Source: Tetraselmis striata (lineage: Eukaryota > Chlorophyta > Chlorodendrophyceae > Chlorodendrales > Chlorodendraceae). Taken from it: a DNA stretch of 64,000 bases. Position 1 is the stretch's first letter; each line of letters starts with the position of its first letter. Location: the NCBI GenBank assembly GCA_006384855.1, contig VCJN01002409.1, forward strand, positions 165,749-229,748. The letters are read 5' to 3'. The notes beneath the pieces are model-generated. The model did no database searches, was not told where the DNA came from, and saw only the letters and a program-made list of their open reading frames with translations. The position numbers and the translations under genes are program-made. Shown in pieces: positions 21,201 through 32,290 of this stretch.

Positions 21201-24111
21201 GTGAAATGCACCAGCTCGTCTTCCAGCGAATCACACTCTGATGACGAAAGCTCCGGGGACGGCGGAGGCGCAGTGGTGCCGGTCTCTGCTCCGCCAGAAA
21301 CGGGCAAGGGGGCCGAGCCTGACCTTCGGTATGACTCTCAAGGCAGCGACCTAGAGATGGAGGCGCTGCAGGATAGGCGCCAGGCCCTGCCAACAGGCCC
21401 CCACACCGCCGTGCCTGACAGACAGGAGCATGCAGATGTGCCGGCGGAGGGCGATGCCGCAGAGGCAACTGCCAGCGGGGGGGCGAGAGCTCGCGGCACT
21501 CGCCAGGCACCATGCGGGACAGGCAGGGTGTCTTTGCCGAGAAAGAGCCTCGCGAGCAGCGGCAGCGGCAGTGCCGTGGGGATAGGCGCGCTGGGGCCGG
21601 GCGGCAGGGGCGGCACGGGCGGCGGCCACCCACTGCCGGAGGGGAAGCAGTGTGATGAGGATGGTCCTCCCCGACGACATCGGTGGTGGCAGTTCTGGCT
21701 GCCGGTGTGCGTGATGCTGCTGCTCCTCATGCTGACGGCCATCGTGCTGATGGCCAGCGGCGCAATATCCACTCACCGCTGCGACACCGGCCCCGGCATC
21801 CCGGGGCTGCCGTCCTCCTGGGGCAGCACCGGGCTGCTCCCCGAGGGGGAAACAGCGCCGCCGCCTCCCATACCTCCACCTCTTCCTCCGCCGCCGCCGC
21901 CCCCATATACGCCGCCCGCCCAGCCGCCAAGCCCCTCTTCCCCGGTGCCTCCGCCCGCGTTGCCCCCCTCATCCCCTGTGCTCAACCCGCCTCCCACTCA
22001 GCCTCCCAGCCCAGCGTCTCTGCCTCCCCCACCGCCAGCCCCAGCACCTACCAGCAGCGACCCGCCAGCCCCCCGGCCCCCGCCCCAGACCCGGCTCCAG
22101 CAGCTGCAGGCCGATCTCGGGACCCTCCTGCGGCTATCGGAGCAGGACCTCACCGCAGAGCCTCCCCGCCCACCGCCAGGTGCCGCCCGGCGCTCCATCC
22201 TGCGGGGGCCGGGCGCAGAGGGCTGCGTTGACACCGGCAACACGTCGCCCGGGGAGCTGCTGCAAGTGGCGGTCTCGCAGCTGCGCTCCATGGGGGAGCT
22301 GGTGGCGCACCTTTCCCAGGAGGCGCTGGGGGGTGGCGCCACCCCGCAGGGCAGCAGCTACGGCCACGCGGCGGCCCTTGGTGCAACCCTCCAGGCGGCA
22401 GTGGGGAGGGCGCACAATGACACCGCTGCGCTGCAGGCCGTCCGGCTGGACATCCTGCGCGTGCAACAGTCCCTGGAGGTCCGCACCCGCTGCTTCGAGC
22501 CCGCCCAGCTGGACGCCGACTTTTTGGCTGCCTTTGAGGGGCTCCCGCTCACGGCGCCCAGCAGCGCTGCGGACCCCGGCGAGGGCGCGCACCCTGTATT
22601 TGACATGGACCGCGAAATAGGTGAGCCCCCTCGGTGCGCTGCCAGCCGATGTGCGATCTGTTTTGATGCCCACTGATGCAGTTTTCACGACTCACCGAGA
22701 GTTGTTGCCGTTGTTTGATGCGGTAGTAGTTAATGCACACATAGCATTTGCGTTGCCGGGTGGGCCGGAAGCGGAGGTTTACACAGGGATGCACCGTGTC
22801 AAACGGCGGGCTTGACCGCGCCGCGGGTGGAGTTGGGGACGCATTCGCGCGCACCCGATGCGTTCCGATGCTGCCTGCCTGGTCCGGAACGCAGCCTCTG
22901 GGTTGAGGTGCGGATGGCTTTTGTCCTTCTGCATTGTTCGACAGAGCTCGTGGCTGACGGCAACACGACGTACCGGCAGCTGGCAGAGGAGCTGCGAGGC
23001 CGGCTGTCCAACGACCAGGGTAAGCCCCAAACCCGTGAGGACCAGTATCCGCTCTGTGCTCTGTCCTGAAAACAACATGCCAACAGCTACAGACCAATGC
23101 TGGTGTGCACCCCCCGGGCTGGCCGCCCTGGACGCCCTGCGCCGTGTTTCCGACGCGGCATGCTGTGCCGCAGGAGTGGAGGCGTTTCTGCAGCCGTACG
23201 CCGACTTCCTGCAGGTACATGGGCACGCGGTGCTGGCGGGCATGGACGTGGGGGGGCGCTACCAGGAGTGGGCCTACATGGACAGCGCCCTGCAGTCCCC
23301 CGCGCGCGTCATGCTGCTGCGCGCCTGTGCCCAGGCGGTGAGGCTGGCCGGCGGCAGTGCAGTCGGAGGCTGCTCTGGGGCGGCCACAGGCGGCAGCCAG
23401 CAGGGCGCGCAGCATCCAGCCGAGATGCTCAGCGTCCGCATGGCGCCGCAGGACACCGAGGGCCGCCTCGCCGGCGGACTCTCCCCGGCGGGGCTTGCGG
23501 CGTTTCTGGCCGCTGCGGCTCGGCAGAGTGTCGCGGTCCGGCGACGGTTTGTGGCGGTGTGGGATGCGCTAGCTCCCTACTACCGCCAGCTGTGCGATCC
23601 AGGGAGCGCAGAGTACTTCTCCATGCGAGCCTGCGCGGCATTGCAGCGGCTGGGGAACCTGGAGGCGGCCTACGAGGGGCTGCTGGTGCGCCGCTGCCGC
23701 CGCCTGGAGACATCCGATAGCCTGGCCTACCAGGGGATGATGACCGTCGAGGGTGACGGCGGCGCCGGGGCCCATGCGCTCGTGCGCTTCCGATGCGCTG
23801 TGCTCCAGGCTGGTTGCACTCGGCACCGCGACTGCCGCGCTGCCGCGCCGGGACGGTGCTATTGCTACGGCAGCAGCTGCATCGCGGCGGCTGCCGAAGT
23901 GCCATTTTCAGCCCCGCCCCGGCGCTATGCATCCGTGCAGCGGGAGCAGGGCAGTGCAGACCCCCGGCAGGAGCCGAACGACTCGTGCTACTGGCTGGCC
24001 CCAAGCAGGGTGTGCCGCTGCAAGCTCGCGGACGGCAATTACTACTCGCCATCGCAAGCAGGCGACGACGGCACGCCGTTGATTACTCTTTGGCAACAGA
24101 TCACGGGATGA
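21201..24111 (+). CDS. Type II membrane protein with Pro-rich stalk and MACPF-like ectodomain
   Basis: Exons 21201..22620, 22945..23019 and 23087..24111 join in frame to about 839 codons. Borders are ATAG|GTGAGC, TTCGACAG|AG, CAGG|GTAAGC and CAACAG|CT. There is no ATG at 21201: it follows an acceptor, so a 5' exon is missing (alternatively start at Met 53). In order, the protein has an acidic Ser/Gly-rich N-terminus, a basic RRHRWWQFW anchor, a membrane span (residues about 163-189), a PPSPSSPVPPP-type extensin-like stalk (about 219-305), a helical part, then FLAAFEGLP and PYADFLQVHGHAVLAGMDVG-GRY. The last two fit the MACPF signature (LP; [Y/F]G[T/S]H...GG) with an unusual insertion between them. 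C-terminal cysteine pairs (CYCYGSSC, CYWLAPSRVCRC) suggest a small disulphide domain. Function unknown. Confidence 0.6.
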
Positions 24112-25157
24112 CAGGCCGGGAGCTTAGCCCGGCACTCTTAGAGCGTTCATGTCTATCAAGGCGTGAAGACCGTAGACAATGGATCGATTGAATTTAGGAG
24201 CGGGCCGCTAGAATAATCGGGCACAGAATACGTATATCATCAGCCCCTTGAAGCAATAACTTCCAATTGAGGAACCGCGCGCAAGGTACGCAAGACCTCA
24301 TAATACCCTTTCAACGCTCACACCCTCCGGCGGAGCAAGCCGCTGGCCCCGCGCAATCAGCACCACGCGCATGCCACGGGCATCTCGGACATCACTACTC
24401 CAATTATCTACCGGGGCAGTGCCTCTGATGCGCTGCGCGCTGCATTAGCTAACGCTCACGCCACTAGTACATATCCCAGTGGTCTTCCTATTTCGTGATG
24501 CATTCTCAGTGGCAGGACAGCTGCCACATGAGGCTATGTATTGCGTGGTCAACCCCGTGTAATATCGAAGCTCCGTGAGTCAAGTCGCCATCTTTTGGTG
24601 TTGAAGAGCACGCTCGTTGGAATCGAAGGGTGCGGGGGAAGATTGGGCGCCTGAGGCGGCGCAGAGATCATGTTGCGGGTACACTCTGGCTTGTGTGCCT
24701 GGCAATATACATCAGCATCAGCCTGATTTTGGCACCCAGGACTGTGCGAATTGACCACGCACTCTAATCAATTTTGTGGTGATGGTCCCAATGGATCTAC
24801 CAGGGGATGCGTTACACTGGCTGCGTCAGGGGGGGGCTATACTACAGTCTACGGTGAACTGGCCACTCGGACTTTTGAAAGGAAATGTGAGGGAGACGTC
24901 ACTAATGGTGTTTCGCTTTACCACCACACTACTGCTTTCCATGCTGCTACTACCGACCAATCGAGCGAGATATGGCGCAGGCAGACTGAAACTGAAATTT
25001 TGAGCCCTACCAGGCCCACACCTAGGTTACTGAAAGATGGGTTCGTATGCCAATGTGCATGCCCAACGTCGCGACTTCATCATGTGTGCCGGTCGACACT
25101 ATTTGCGCCAGTCGAGATCTGGCATTGGCAACCGTGTTGGATCAGCCGTCGTACTAT
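24112..25157. other. Intergenic between convergent genes
   Basis: The + MACPF-like gene and the - gene at 25158 converge here. A 176-codon frame at 24751..25281 (+) has no domain and overlaps the neighbour antisense, so it is not called. Confidence 0.4.
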
Positions 25158-26300
25158 TCACGGCACGCTGCGTCTGGCAAGTTTTCCTCTTATTTTGAGG
25201 CTTTTAGCCAGAGAGCGGGTAAGCTTGGCCAGCCGTCGCCGGCTCCTGAGTCCAGCAGAGTCTGTTCTTGGATCGACATAATGCGGTTCTGCACTCGCGA
25301 CATTGCTTGTGGCAGCGTCTTCAGGACCACGCGAGGCGGCCTCCTCCGATGATATCGACGATGCAGGCATTGCGTCCGCCGGCTGATGTGCCCGCTCAAC
25401 CGCAGGGCTCGAGGGTTCTCCGCGTGTAACATCTTCGGTGTCAAGGTGGATGTGGCTTGTCGGTATCGCGGCGGACGGCTCGTCCGCATCCACGGCGCTG
25501 GGTGAAATGCGGTGAACCTCAACGGGTTCCGCCGCAACTGGCTCTTCGACCTTTTGGGGAAGTGATACCGTCAGGGCGCCGATACTTTCGCATCCCGGCG
25601 ATTCGTCGGCGACCTTATCTCCATGTCCGGAACCCTGCACATGTACCCCCGTCGCCACGTCCGGTGTCGTGACAGTAGAATCGATAACATGCCGCTTAGT
25701 GTCCTCCATGGTCTCAGTCTCAGAAACGGGATCCATAGCAGTCGACGTCTCCGTAGCAGCATGAGAGCAGCCTTCGTCATGACCTGGCCGCTCGCTCTGT
25801 CCTGGCGTCCCGGGCGACGCGACGTTTCTGAGTGTCGAGGCTGTGTCGCCCACGCAGCAGATGGGAGGGAAAGTCTGTGCTGTGGTATCGGGACTATCAT
25901 TGGACGGCAATTTTTTTGCGTCGCCGACCTTATCAATCTCATCCGCTGGGACGGAATTTTCAGAATCTCCAGCGGCGGGACGGCTGTGGGTTCTCCCTTC
26001 AGTGGAGGCAGGCTTGGACGAAGAACTGTCGTGTCCGGGTTCTCGGGCGTGAAACAAGCCCATCAGCCGGCGCGCGAAAGCGCTGGCAAGCGCAGCGCCT
26101 ATCGCCAACATGCTCAAGACGGAAAATGACGGCATGTGGCTTCCCTTTCTGCCATCACGTGTCTGCTGTTTCGCCGCGTCGTCATTACCCAGCGTGCCGT
26201 CGCCGGCGACGAAGGGCGACGCGCTGCTGCAATACTGCAAGGCCGCGCGGCGGGTTGCCACTTCCGCCTCGATGGCATCAAGCAAGACAATGTCTCCCAT
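25158..26300 (-). CDS. Acidic single-pass membrane protein, orphan
   Basis: One uninterrupted 380-codon frame starts with ATG at 26300 in a fair eukaryotic context (G at -3, G at +4). Residues of about 55-82 (MPSFSVLSMLAIGAALASAF then ARRLMGLF) form one hydrophobic segment with a basic flank, so the protein is probably membrane-anchored with a short N-terminus. The rest is Ser/Thr/Glu/Asp/Pro-rich and probably disordered (for example SSSSKPASTEGRTHSRPAAG). The last 30 residues (RSRRRLAKLTRSLAKSLKIR) are strongly basic and could form an amphipathic helix. No family is recognised. Length and composition differ from the shadow frames opposite, which supports it as real, but an intron or longer gene model cannot be excluded. 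Confidence 0.5.
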   Translation of the reverse strand: MGDIVLLDAIEAEVATRRAALQYCSSASPFVAGDGTLGNDDAAKQQTRDGRKGSHMPSFSVLSMLAIGAALASAFARRLMGLFHAREPGHDSSSSKPASTEGRTHSRPAAGDSENSVPADEIDKVGDAKKLPSNDSPDTTAQTFPPICCVGDTASTLRNVASPGTPGQSERPGHDEGCSHAATETSTAMDPVSETETMEDTKRHVIDSTVTTPDVATGVHVQGSGHGDKVADESPGCESIGALTVSLPQKVEEPVAAEPVEVHRISPSAVDADEPSAAIPTSHIHLDTEDVTRGEPSSPAVERAHQPADAMPASSISSEEAASRGPEDAATSNVASAEPHYVDPRTDSAGLRSRRRLAKLTRSLAKSLKIRGKLARRSVP

Positions 26301-27855
26301 TTCACAACCCGGCCGCCGAGTCGTGCCTCTTATTATAGGATGTGCCTCCTACAGGCATGCCTCGTCCTATAAGAAGTCTCGCGCAGTGCGAGCACAGCAG
26401 TGCGAGGCTTTGTAAAATAGTTGGTACCTACTGATGTACGTATTAGCTGTCGGGGCCTCAGGAATAAGCAGGCCGTGCGATGAATATGCTACTCCGACGA
26501 TAAGACTTTTGTTAATTAAAGTGGTCGCGACTCGCGGCATGAAAGCAATGCCCGTCTTCCTTGGCGGATCGCTGAGTCCGCCGCCAGGTCGATTAGTCGC
26601 TACTGTCGTGTATCATCACACAGCATCGCCTGGAGCCAATGGTGGCCCACATTAATAAAAAACGAACACGGTCATTGGATATATTGTTTTAATATACTGC
26701 TGTTGTCACCATCTGACCTGAGCCTACTGACGCGGAATATCGAATTGCTGTGGGCGTACGTTTGCCTTTCCTTATTTCGATATTTGTCGCATATCATGCT
26801 CGCGTTTCAAGGATTATAGCCAGCAATGTGAGTGTTAGATGTTAACTGTGCTACCAGTAATCCTTGCTCGTAGGTACTCGTAGTTAGCGGATGCGTGGCA
26901 TCGGGACTACGGCATGGAACAGTATAATTGTAGAATAGCCCGGCAAGCAATGTGCAGCACTCCGACTAGTTTATCTATCCACAATTGCCTCGCGACATGC
27001 GACGGAATAAAAGCGCAACTTCTCGCAAGGCGGCGGTGCTAGGCGGTGCCGCTGCTTAGTTGTTGTATCGAATGACAGGTGTGCATATGTTACAGCAGCT
27101 ATTGAACACATCTCTGGGGCGGCTCAACGTCGCTCTGTTTTTTTTTAGCCGTGCTATACGCATGATCAGTGTTCAATGTAGGCAGCGTAGTGTCGCCCTT
27201 GAAGGACTAATGCCGCCGCGGAATAGCAGACGATTGCATGCTGACCGCTGACGATGGGATTGATCTCGAGCTGGCTACTGCCGCAGCTTCTGCTTTTATT
27301 ACTGTCGGGTGTAGATAGAAGTTACTTCCGATGATGTCGGCGGCAGCGTCGCCATAGTACACAATGATGTGGTGCCAGCCGAATTGCATCATTCATGCGG
27401 TTATCTGTCAGTTGTCGGCCAAGTACGCCGATAGAAACATCTCCACCACAGACTGCCGCATGGACATTGGCAGCAATGGGTGTATACATATGCTGATTGT
27501 ACCTGAAACTGCTGTCCGCTCAAGTGGGGTTCATGCAATGACACTCTCACAGCCTATCATACGTAAATACATAATTGCCTCGGGGGTTAACCAGTTGCTG
27601 GGTTGTGCCATCACAACTGCAGTGCCTACGATATACAAGGTGAGAATATGTTTCACCATGCGATACATATGACTCGATAGTGTTCATGCGTTCCACATAT
27701 TGGTCATGATAGGGATCGCTCCCTCTAGCTAATGCTATCACCCACCCGATGGATCGTAGAAAGTCAGTGTTCCTGTGTTACAACTAAATACTATCTGGAT
27801 GTGGAAGGCATTGCTGACAGGACGTATGGGCCTCATCATACCGCAGTCTCGCTGG
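26301..27855. other. Intergenic
   Basis: No supported gene. The 26310-26420 part should hold the promoter and 5' UTR of the minus-strand orphan gene. The remainder has only short frames with no domain. Confidence 0.45.
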
Positions 27856-28700
27856 CTATGCAGGAGCAGACACCGCCTTGACCATATCCTCGGTAGCCAT
27901 GAGCCCGCGCTCGACTGCAGGACGGACACAGATGGCGTCGTACCAGCGCTTGACGTTTGGGAACTTTATCAGGTCGACATCATACGTCCACGCCTGGAAG
28001 ACCCAGCAGAAAATGGAGATGTCGGCGATGGTGTACTCCGTGCCAGCGAAATACTCGTGCTGCGCCAGCCAGGCGTCCATCAGGGTGTACAGCTCCTGCA
28101 CTTTCTGTGAGAAACGCTGCAGTCCGTACGCGGCACCCGCTGGCTCTGCGGGGGAAGCCTCGCCGTCCAAGCCGGGAGCACGCCCCTCTGCAGACATGAA
28201 GTGGTGCGCCTGCCCAGCCGCAGGCCCGAAGCTGCCAACCTGGGAAACACACAAACGCCGATACTCAATAACCTGGGCTGAGGAGTAGGCGGGTTGGAGG
28301 GGTATGGTCACGGGGGAGAACGGACCTGGAAGAACAGCCACTCGAGGCACTTCTCGCGGCCGACCGGATCGCCAGGCAGCAGCGCCCCGCGGCCATAGCG
28401 CTCCGCCAGGTACAGCAGGATAGCGCCCGACTCAAACACCGACAGCGGCGTGCCATCATGCTGCAGCACGTTGGGGTCCTCAATGGCCGGCACCTTCCCG
28501 TTGGGCGCGATGGCGAGGTACGCAGCACTGGACGCCTCCGGGCCTCCCGGCCGGACGGGCCGGAGAACATAAGGCAGCCGCAGCTCCTCCAGCGCCAGCG
28601 CCACTTTGCGCCCGTTGGGTGTGTCCCAAGTGTGCACCGCTAGGGGCTTGTACGCCACGCCCGGCGGCTTTGGCACAAAGCCCTCCCGAGCGGCAGCCAT
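27856..28700 (-). CDS. Glutathione S-transferase, YfcG/Ure2p-like
   Basis: Exons 28700..28326 and 28239..27856 (donor GTCCGT, acceptor TTTCCCAG, phase 0) give 252 residues, normal for a cytosolic GST. The N-terminal thioredoxin fold shows DTPNGRKVALALEELRLPY, APNGKVPAIEDP and VFESGAILLYLAERYG. The ESG motif and cis-Pro loop (KVPAI) bind the gamma-glutamyl part of glutathione, and TPNGRK is typical of the Ure2p/nu class, which uses Asn/Thr rather than Tyr at the active site. The helical C-terminal domain has YTIADISIFCWVF and NVKRWYDAICVRPAVERGL. The chosen ATG at 28700 follows an acceptor-like TTTGTGCAG at about 28720, so a 5' UTR intron is possible. Likely roles are glutathione-dependent disulphide or xenobiotic metabolism. 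Confidence 0.9.
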
Positions 28701-29155
28701 CTTGGCAGTCCGCAGCGCCTGCACAAAGCGCCATCCAAAAGCAGTGAGAAGTAAAACAAATCCACACCAGACGCGTTGGCATTCGTGACGATACGAACGC
28801 CAACATTGCCAGTGCTCTCAGTATTCCGCGCGGCGACAAATGCGCCGACATTTGTTATGGGACTGTGATGTACTCGTCTAACTTTGGATCAATGGCGGGA
28901 AGGCATGCTCTATCCGAACGCGTGTCCAGGTTCATCGTTCCGGGCTCATCATTACTGGTGACAAGATACTGCTTGGGGGGCGCATGGCGGCACTTTATTA
29001 GTTTTCTGACATGGTTGTCATCTGTTTGTTTGAATTTGGGTGGACGAAAGGCAGCCGTTCCTAGACATGACGTTCAGGAAGTGCGTCAGCACCCCAAACT
29101 GTGTGTCATTTACTGTCAATGCAAAGACGTGAAAAGCAATAAACGCCCCAAAAAC
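28701..29155. other. Intergenic between GST and VOC genes
   Basis: This should contain the GST promoter and the VOC gene 3' UTR, both genes reading leftward. No further gene is supported. Confidence 0.45.
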
Positions 29156-30607
29156 TTACAACACACAATGAAGAGAATGCGGAGTTGACAGCAACAAGCT
29201 TTTGCAAAAAAGGTGTCCAGTTTGGGGAGGCTGAAATGGTACGGACGTGTCATGCACTTTCACATGGCGATCAACATACCCATTATGTACACACGCCGCA
29301 CTTGCGATAGGGATATGTGTGCGCGCAGGAGGGAGGCGAGGAGGCCCAGCGGACTGCGAGCAGATGCGGCTCACCTGGAAGTCGCGCTCGTAAGCGTCTG
29401 TCACAGTGCTTACCAAGGCGGGCACCGGCTCCCGGCGCAGCAGCGCGTACGGCTGGCGATGGCCAAACGGCGTCGCGTCGTGGTCCATGCGCCGGCACTC
29501 GTGCTCCAGCTCAAACAGCAGCACCGCCTTGCGCGCCGACGGGCCGCAGCGCATGATGTCCTTGCAGCGGAACTGCTTCAGGTTGAGGAAGGTGTCTAGA
29601 TCGGTGTAGCGCGGGTTCCCCCACAGCAGGCCGTCCGCCGCCAGGCGCGCCATTGGGGTGGCGTGATCGTGCAGGTACAGCGCGATGTGCAGCCCGCGCG
29701 CCGAGTTCTCGTACGCCTCGCCCTTGTCCCGCTCGCTGCCGCGCGGCGTCCTGTTGCCAGCGAGGTGCGTACCGGCAGCCATGTCAGGTGCTGCCTAGGT
29801 GATGTACTGTCATGATTCCATGCAGGCCCAGAAGTGGCATTGGCACAGGCACCCTCAGACATTCTGGGCTGTGTGACAGCGATGCACTGCATGGTGTGAT
29901 CATATTGGATAGGTGACGAAGCGAGCGCTTTCAGGGGGCTGGCGGTGGCAGCGGAGGACTGATCCGCGGGCCCACCTGCCGGGCGCCTCCCGGAAGCGCA
30001 GCTCCTGGTGCGGCCCGGCACGCACTCGCGCAAGGCCCGGCTCCTGTGCAGCCACAGCCGCATGGAAGTAGGCGCGGTAGTACTCCGCGATGCTGGGCGC
30101 GGCTTCCGGCGGCACGTTGAACTCTACCCAGAGGATTCCCAGGCAGGTAGAGACCGGCCCCGGGTGGAAGCCGCGCGTGTCTCGGGAGGAGCGCGGAGCC
30201 GCCTGGCACACAAAGCGGTTGCCCATCGGGTCGCATGCCTCCAACGTTTTTCCATCCGTGCGGGACCAGCTGAAGGCGGTGTGGGCCAGGCTAGGCGCGA
30301 CAGCCTCCAGCCGGCTGGCCAGCGCGTCCAGATCCTCGAAGCCCAGCCCAACGGCGCCGTCCAGGTGGTTTTGGGGTGCACCCGACGCGCCACGGGTGGT
30401 GACGGCGATGTGCAGCTGCGAGGTCGCGGCGTTCAGCCACAGCAGGGTGTTGACGTACACGCGGCCGTCTATCACCTCCCCCTGCCGTGGGTCCTGCACA
30501 AATCCCAGCGCGTCGCAGAAGAACGAGAGGCATTCCAGAGGCAGGTCGGTGTTGATGTTTATGTGCTCCAGGAGGGCGATGTTGCCATACTCCGTCGCCT
30601 CCTCCAT
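29156..30607 (-). CDS. VOC (glyoxalase-fold) two-module protein
   Basis: Exons 30607..29976, 29750..29375 and 29230..29156 total 361 codons including the stop. Borders are GGCAG|GTGGGC, GGCAACAG|G, TTCCAG|GTGAGC and ATTTCAG|CC. Module 1 has IALLEHININTDLPLECLSF, then FCDALGF, HIAVTTRG, HLDGAVGLGFEDLDALASRL and ACDPMGNRFVC, the beta-alpha-beta-beta-beta order of vicinal-oxygen-chelate proteins. Module 2 repeats it more loosely: ILWVEFNVPPEAAPSIAEYY, then AYF, LHIALYLHDHATPMARLAAD and ELEHECRRMDHDATPFGHRQ. The metal ligands and substrate are not clear, so no enzyme name is given. The last intron is also open in frame, so its retention would add residues without a stop. An acceptor CTTCCCAG near 30632 hints at a 5' non-coding exon. 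Confidence 0.75.
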
Positions 30608-31343
30608 GCTGCCCACCCCTCCCCCCACAAGCTGGGAAGTTGGATAGTGAAATCGCAGCTCACGCAGCCGCACCAGCCGTCACAGCAATACCTCGAAAGG
30701 CACTGAAACCCCTGCCTCGGTGGCTCGCCTACCTCCCAAGCAGACAAGCTCTCCGCTCAACTGGCAACTGCCACGCAAAGCAACGCAGAAATCGCCATCA
30801 GGTGCATGGTCCGGGATGTCTGAGGCCAACCGCAAAATCCGATGGATGGAATAATGGTCACAGCGCAAGCCGACGGCAGCTAGCAGAAGGCACGAGCGGG
30901 TTGCACGGTCAGGGGCGAGGTGGGCCGAGTTACTCGCATTGGCTCTTGCGAGTACTTTCTGTACTGGTACTCACCGCGGTGCTTCGTCGGCGTCGTTCGG
31001 AGCGCGCAGTGATATGCTGCGTGTGCACGACACGGCGTCGACGTTCCGCTACGCACGTGCGCTCTTACACGTTGACTGGAAGGATGGCAGCTGGTATCGC
31101 CACGTGCTTCTGGACGCGGGGTGGGTGGGGCCTGAGACAGTCGCGTGGACGCTCGGCCGCGCAGAGGTCAGCAGCGCGCTCGTCCGTCGGCACTTAATTT
31201 CAGCATCACGCGCGCGGCAGCCGACAGCACACGACTTCGCCCGCGAGGCCGCGACCGTCGCGCCGCTTGCAGCGGAGCCCGTCGAGCGTTCGTGGCGCGC
31301 AGAGCGCGTTTATTAATTTGGGCGCAACAAAGGGATATTATTC
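30608..31343. other. Intergenic, unassigned frames
   Basis: Plus-strand frames 30640..31197 and 30939..31316 overlap in different phases with no domain. The left end probably holds the VOC gene promoter. Confidence 0.35.
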
Positions 31344-31391
31344 GTATTTTTTTCAAATAGACATATATGTATGTCTATTTGAAAAAAATAC
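31344..31391. repeat. Near-perfect 48-bp palindrome
   Basis: Arms of 22 bp (GTATTTTTTTCAAATAGACA plus TA) flank a 4-nt centre. It would form a cruciform or hairpin. A second hairpin follows at 31405..31430. Confidence 0.9.
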
Positions 31392-31404
31392 ACAATAATT
31401 TGTA

Positions 31405-31430
31405 CACCATCACGTCGGCACGTGATGGTG
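31405..31430. repeat. 11-bp-arm hairpin
   Basis: CACCATCACGT and ACGTGATGGTG flank the loop CGGC. It lies 13 bp from the larger palindrome. Confidence 0.85.
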
Positions 31431-31934
31431 CTCCTGCGCCTGCGTCGCGTCGCTCGTCGGCGTGTGTTGCTATGACCCGGGTCATTGGCTGCAAGCGTCC
31501 TCGCCGCGGCTGATAGCCTACCCCGAGGCGGGGGTCCCTTTGGTTCCTAGCAGCTAAGTGACTCCCTGGGCTCCTTCTTTGTTCTTGGCTCCCTGCTGTC
31601 CTCCTGCTCGACCTTGTTTTCAGGCTGATGTCTCTCTTTTGCTGGCAACCTTTCATAGTTGCTGTTAGTTCTGTTTGTAGTGCGCTTTTGTGAAAGCCCT
31701 GTATCTATATATATGTATACACATAAATATAAATATACATATTGATAAATATGCACACATACACATACACATACACACTATATTAGATATAATAGTGTGT
31801 ATGGGTTTAAAGGTACAAAAAGTATAAAGATACTAAATATACATAAATATACTTTCGTTATTTATACGTGTAACCACAGTGATTACGCACACCCGCCTTT
31901 TTGATAATTTACTTGTCGAGACTAACTACAAGGA
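31431..31934. other. Intergenic with AT-rich microsatellite
   Basis: TATATGTATACACATAAATA-type and ACACATACAC-type simple sequence covers about 31705-31860. No gene. Confidence 0.5.
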
Positions 31935-31937
31935 TTT

Positions 31938-32290
31938 CGAACATAAAATCGAGTCTGGTTTTGCCAGAGGTGCGAAGGCTTTTTTACACGGAAGAAGCGC
32001 CAGTCTCTGGCCAAGGAGGCACACCGAATAAAGACGAGGAAAAATGTGGAGGCGGACCCGGATGAAGGCGGACCGGAAAACGGGAGGGCGTCGCTGAAGG
32101 CAGCGAGGTGGAAGATGGCACGCGAGCTGGCGGTGGCTGTCCTAAGTAGCTAGATCCCCAGCCGGGAAAGCATGGCTCATCACGGGCGATGGGGCACCAA
32201 CCTGTATGGAAATCTGTTGGTACCTGTAACTTCATACACCGGTTGAAACCACCATCATACCGTATGGGTTGTTGCACTAGGACAGTAAAG
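31938..32290 (-). repeat. Repeat X, reversed copy
   Basis: Read on the minus strand it carries TCCTAGTGCAAC, GGTTTCAACCGG, CTACTTAGGACAGCCACCGC and GCCATCTTCCACCTCGCTGC, and ends CTGGCAAAACCAGACTCGAT. The order matches 19222-19650, with more divergence in the middle. Confidence 0.7.

Noticed and set aside
22134..23415. Long minus-strand frames (184 and 288 codons)
   Set aside because: They are antisense shadows of the spliced MACPF-like gene; composition follows the complement of its codon bias.
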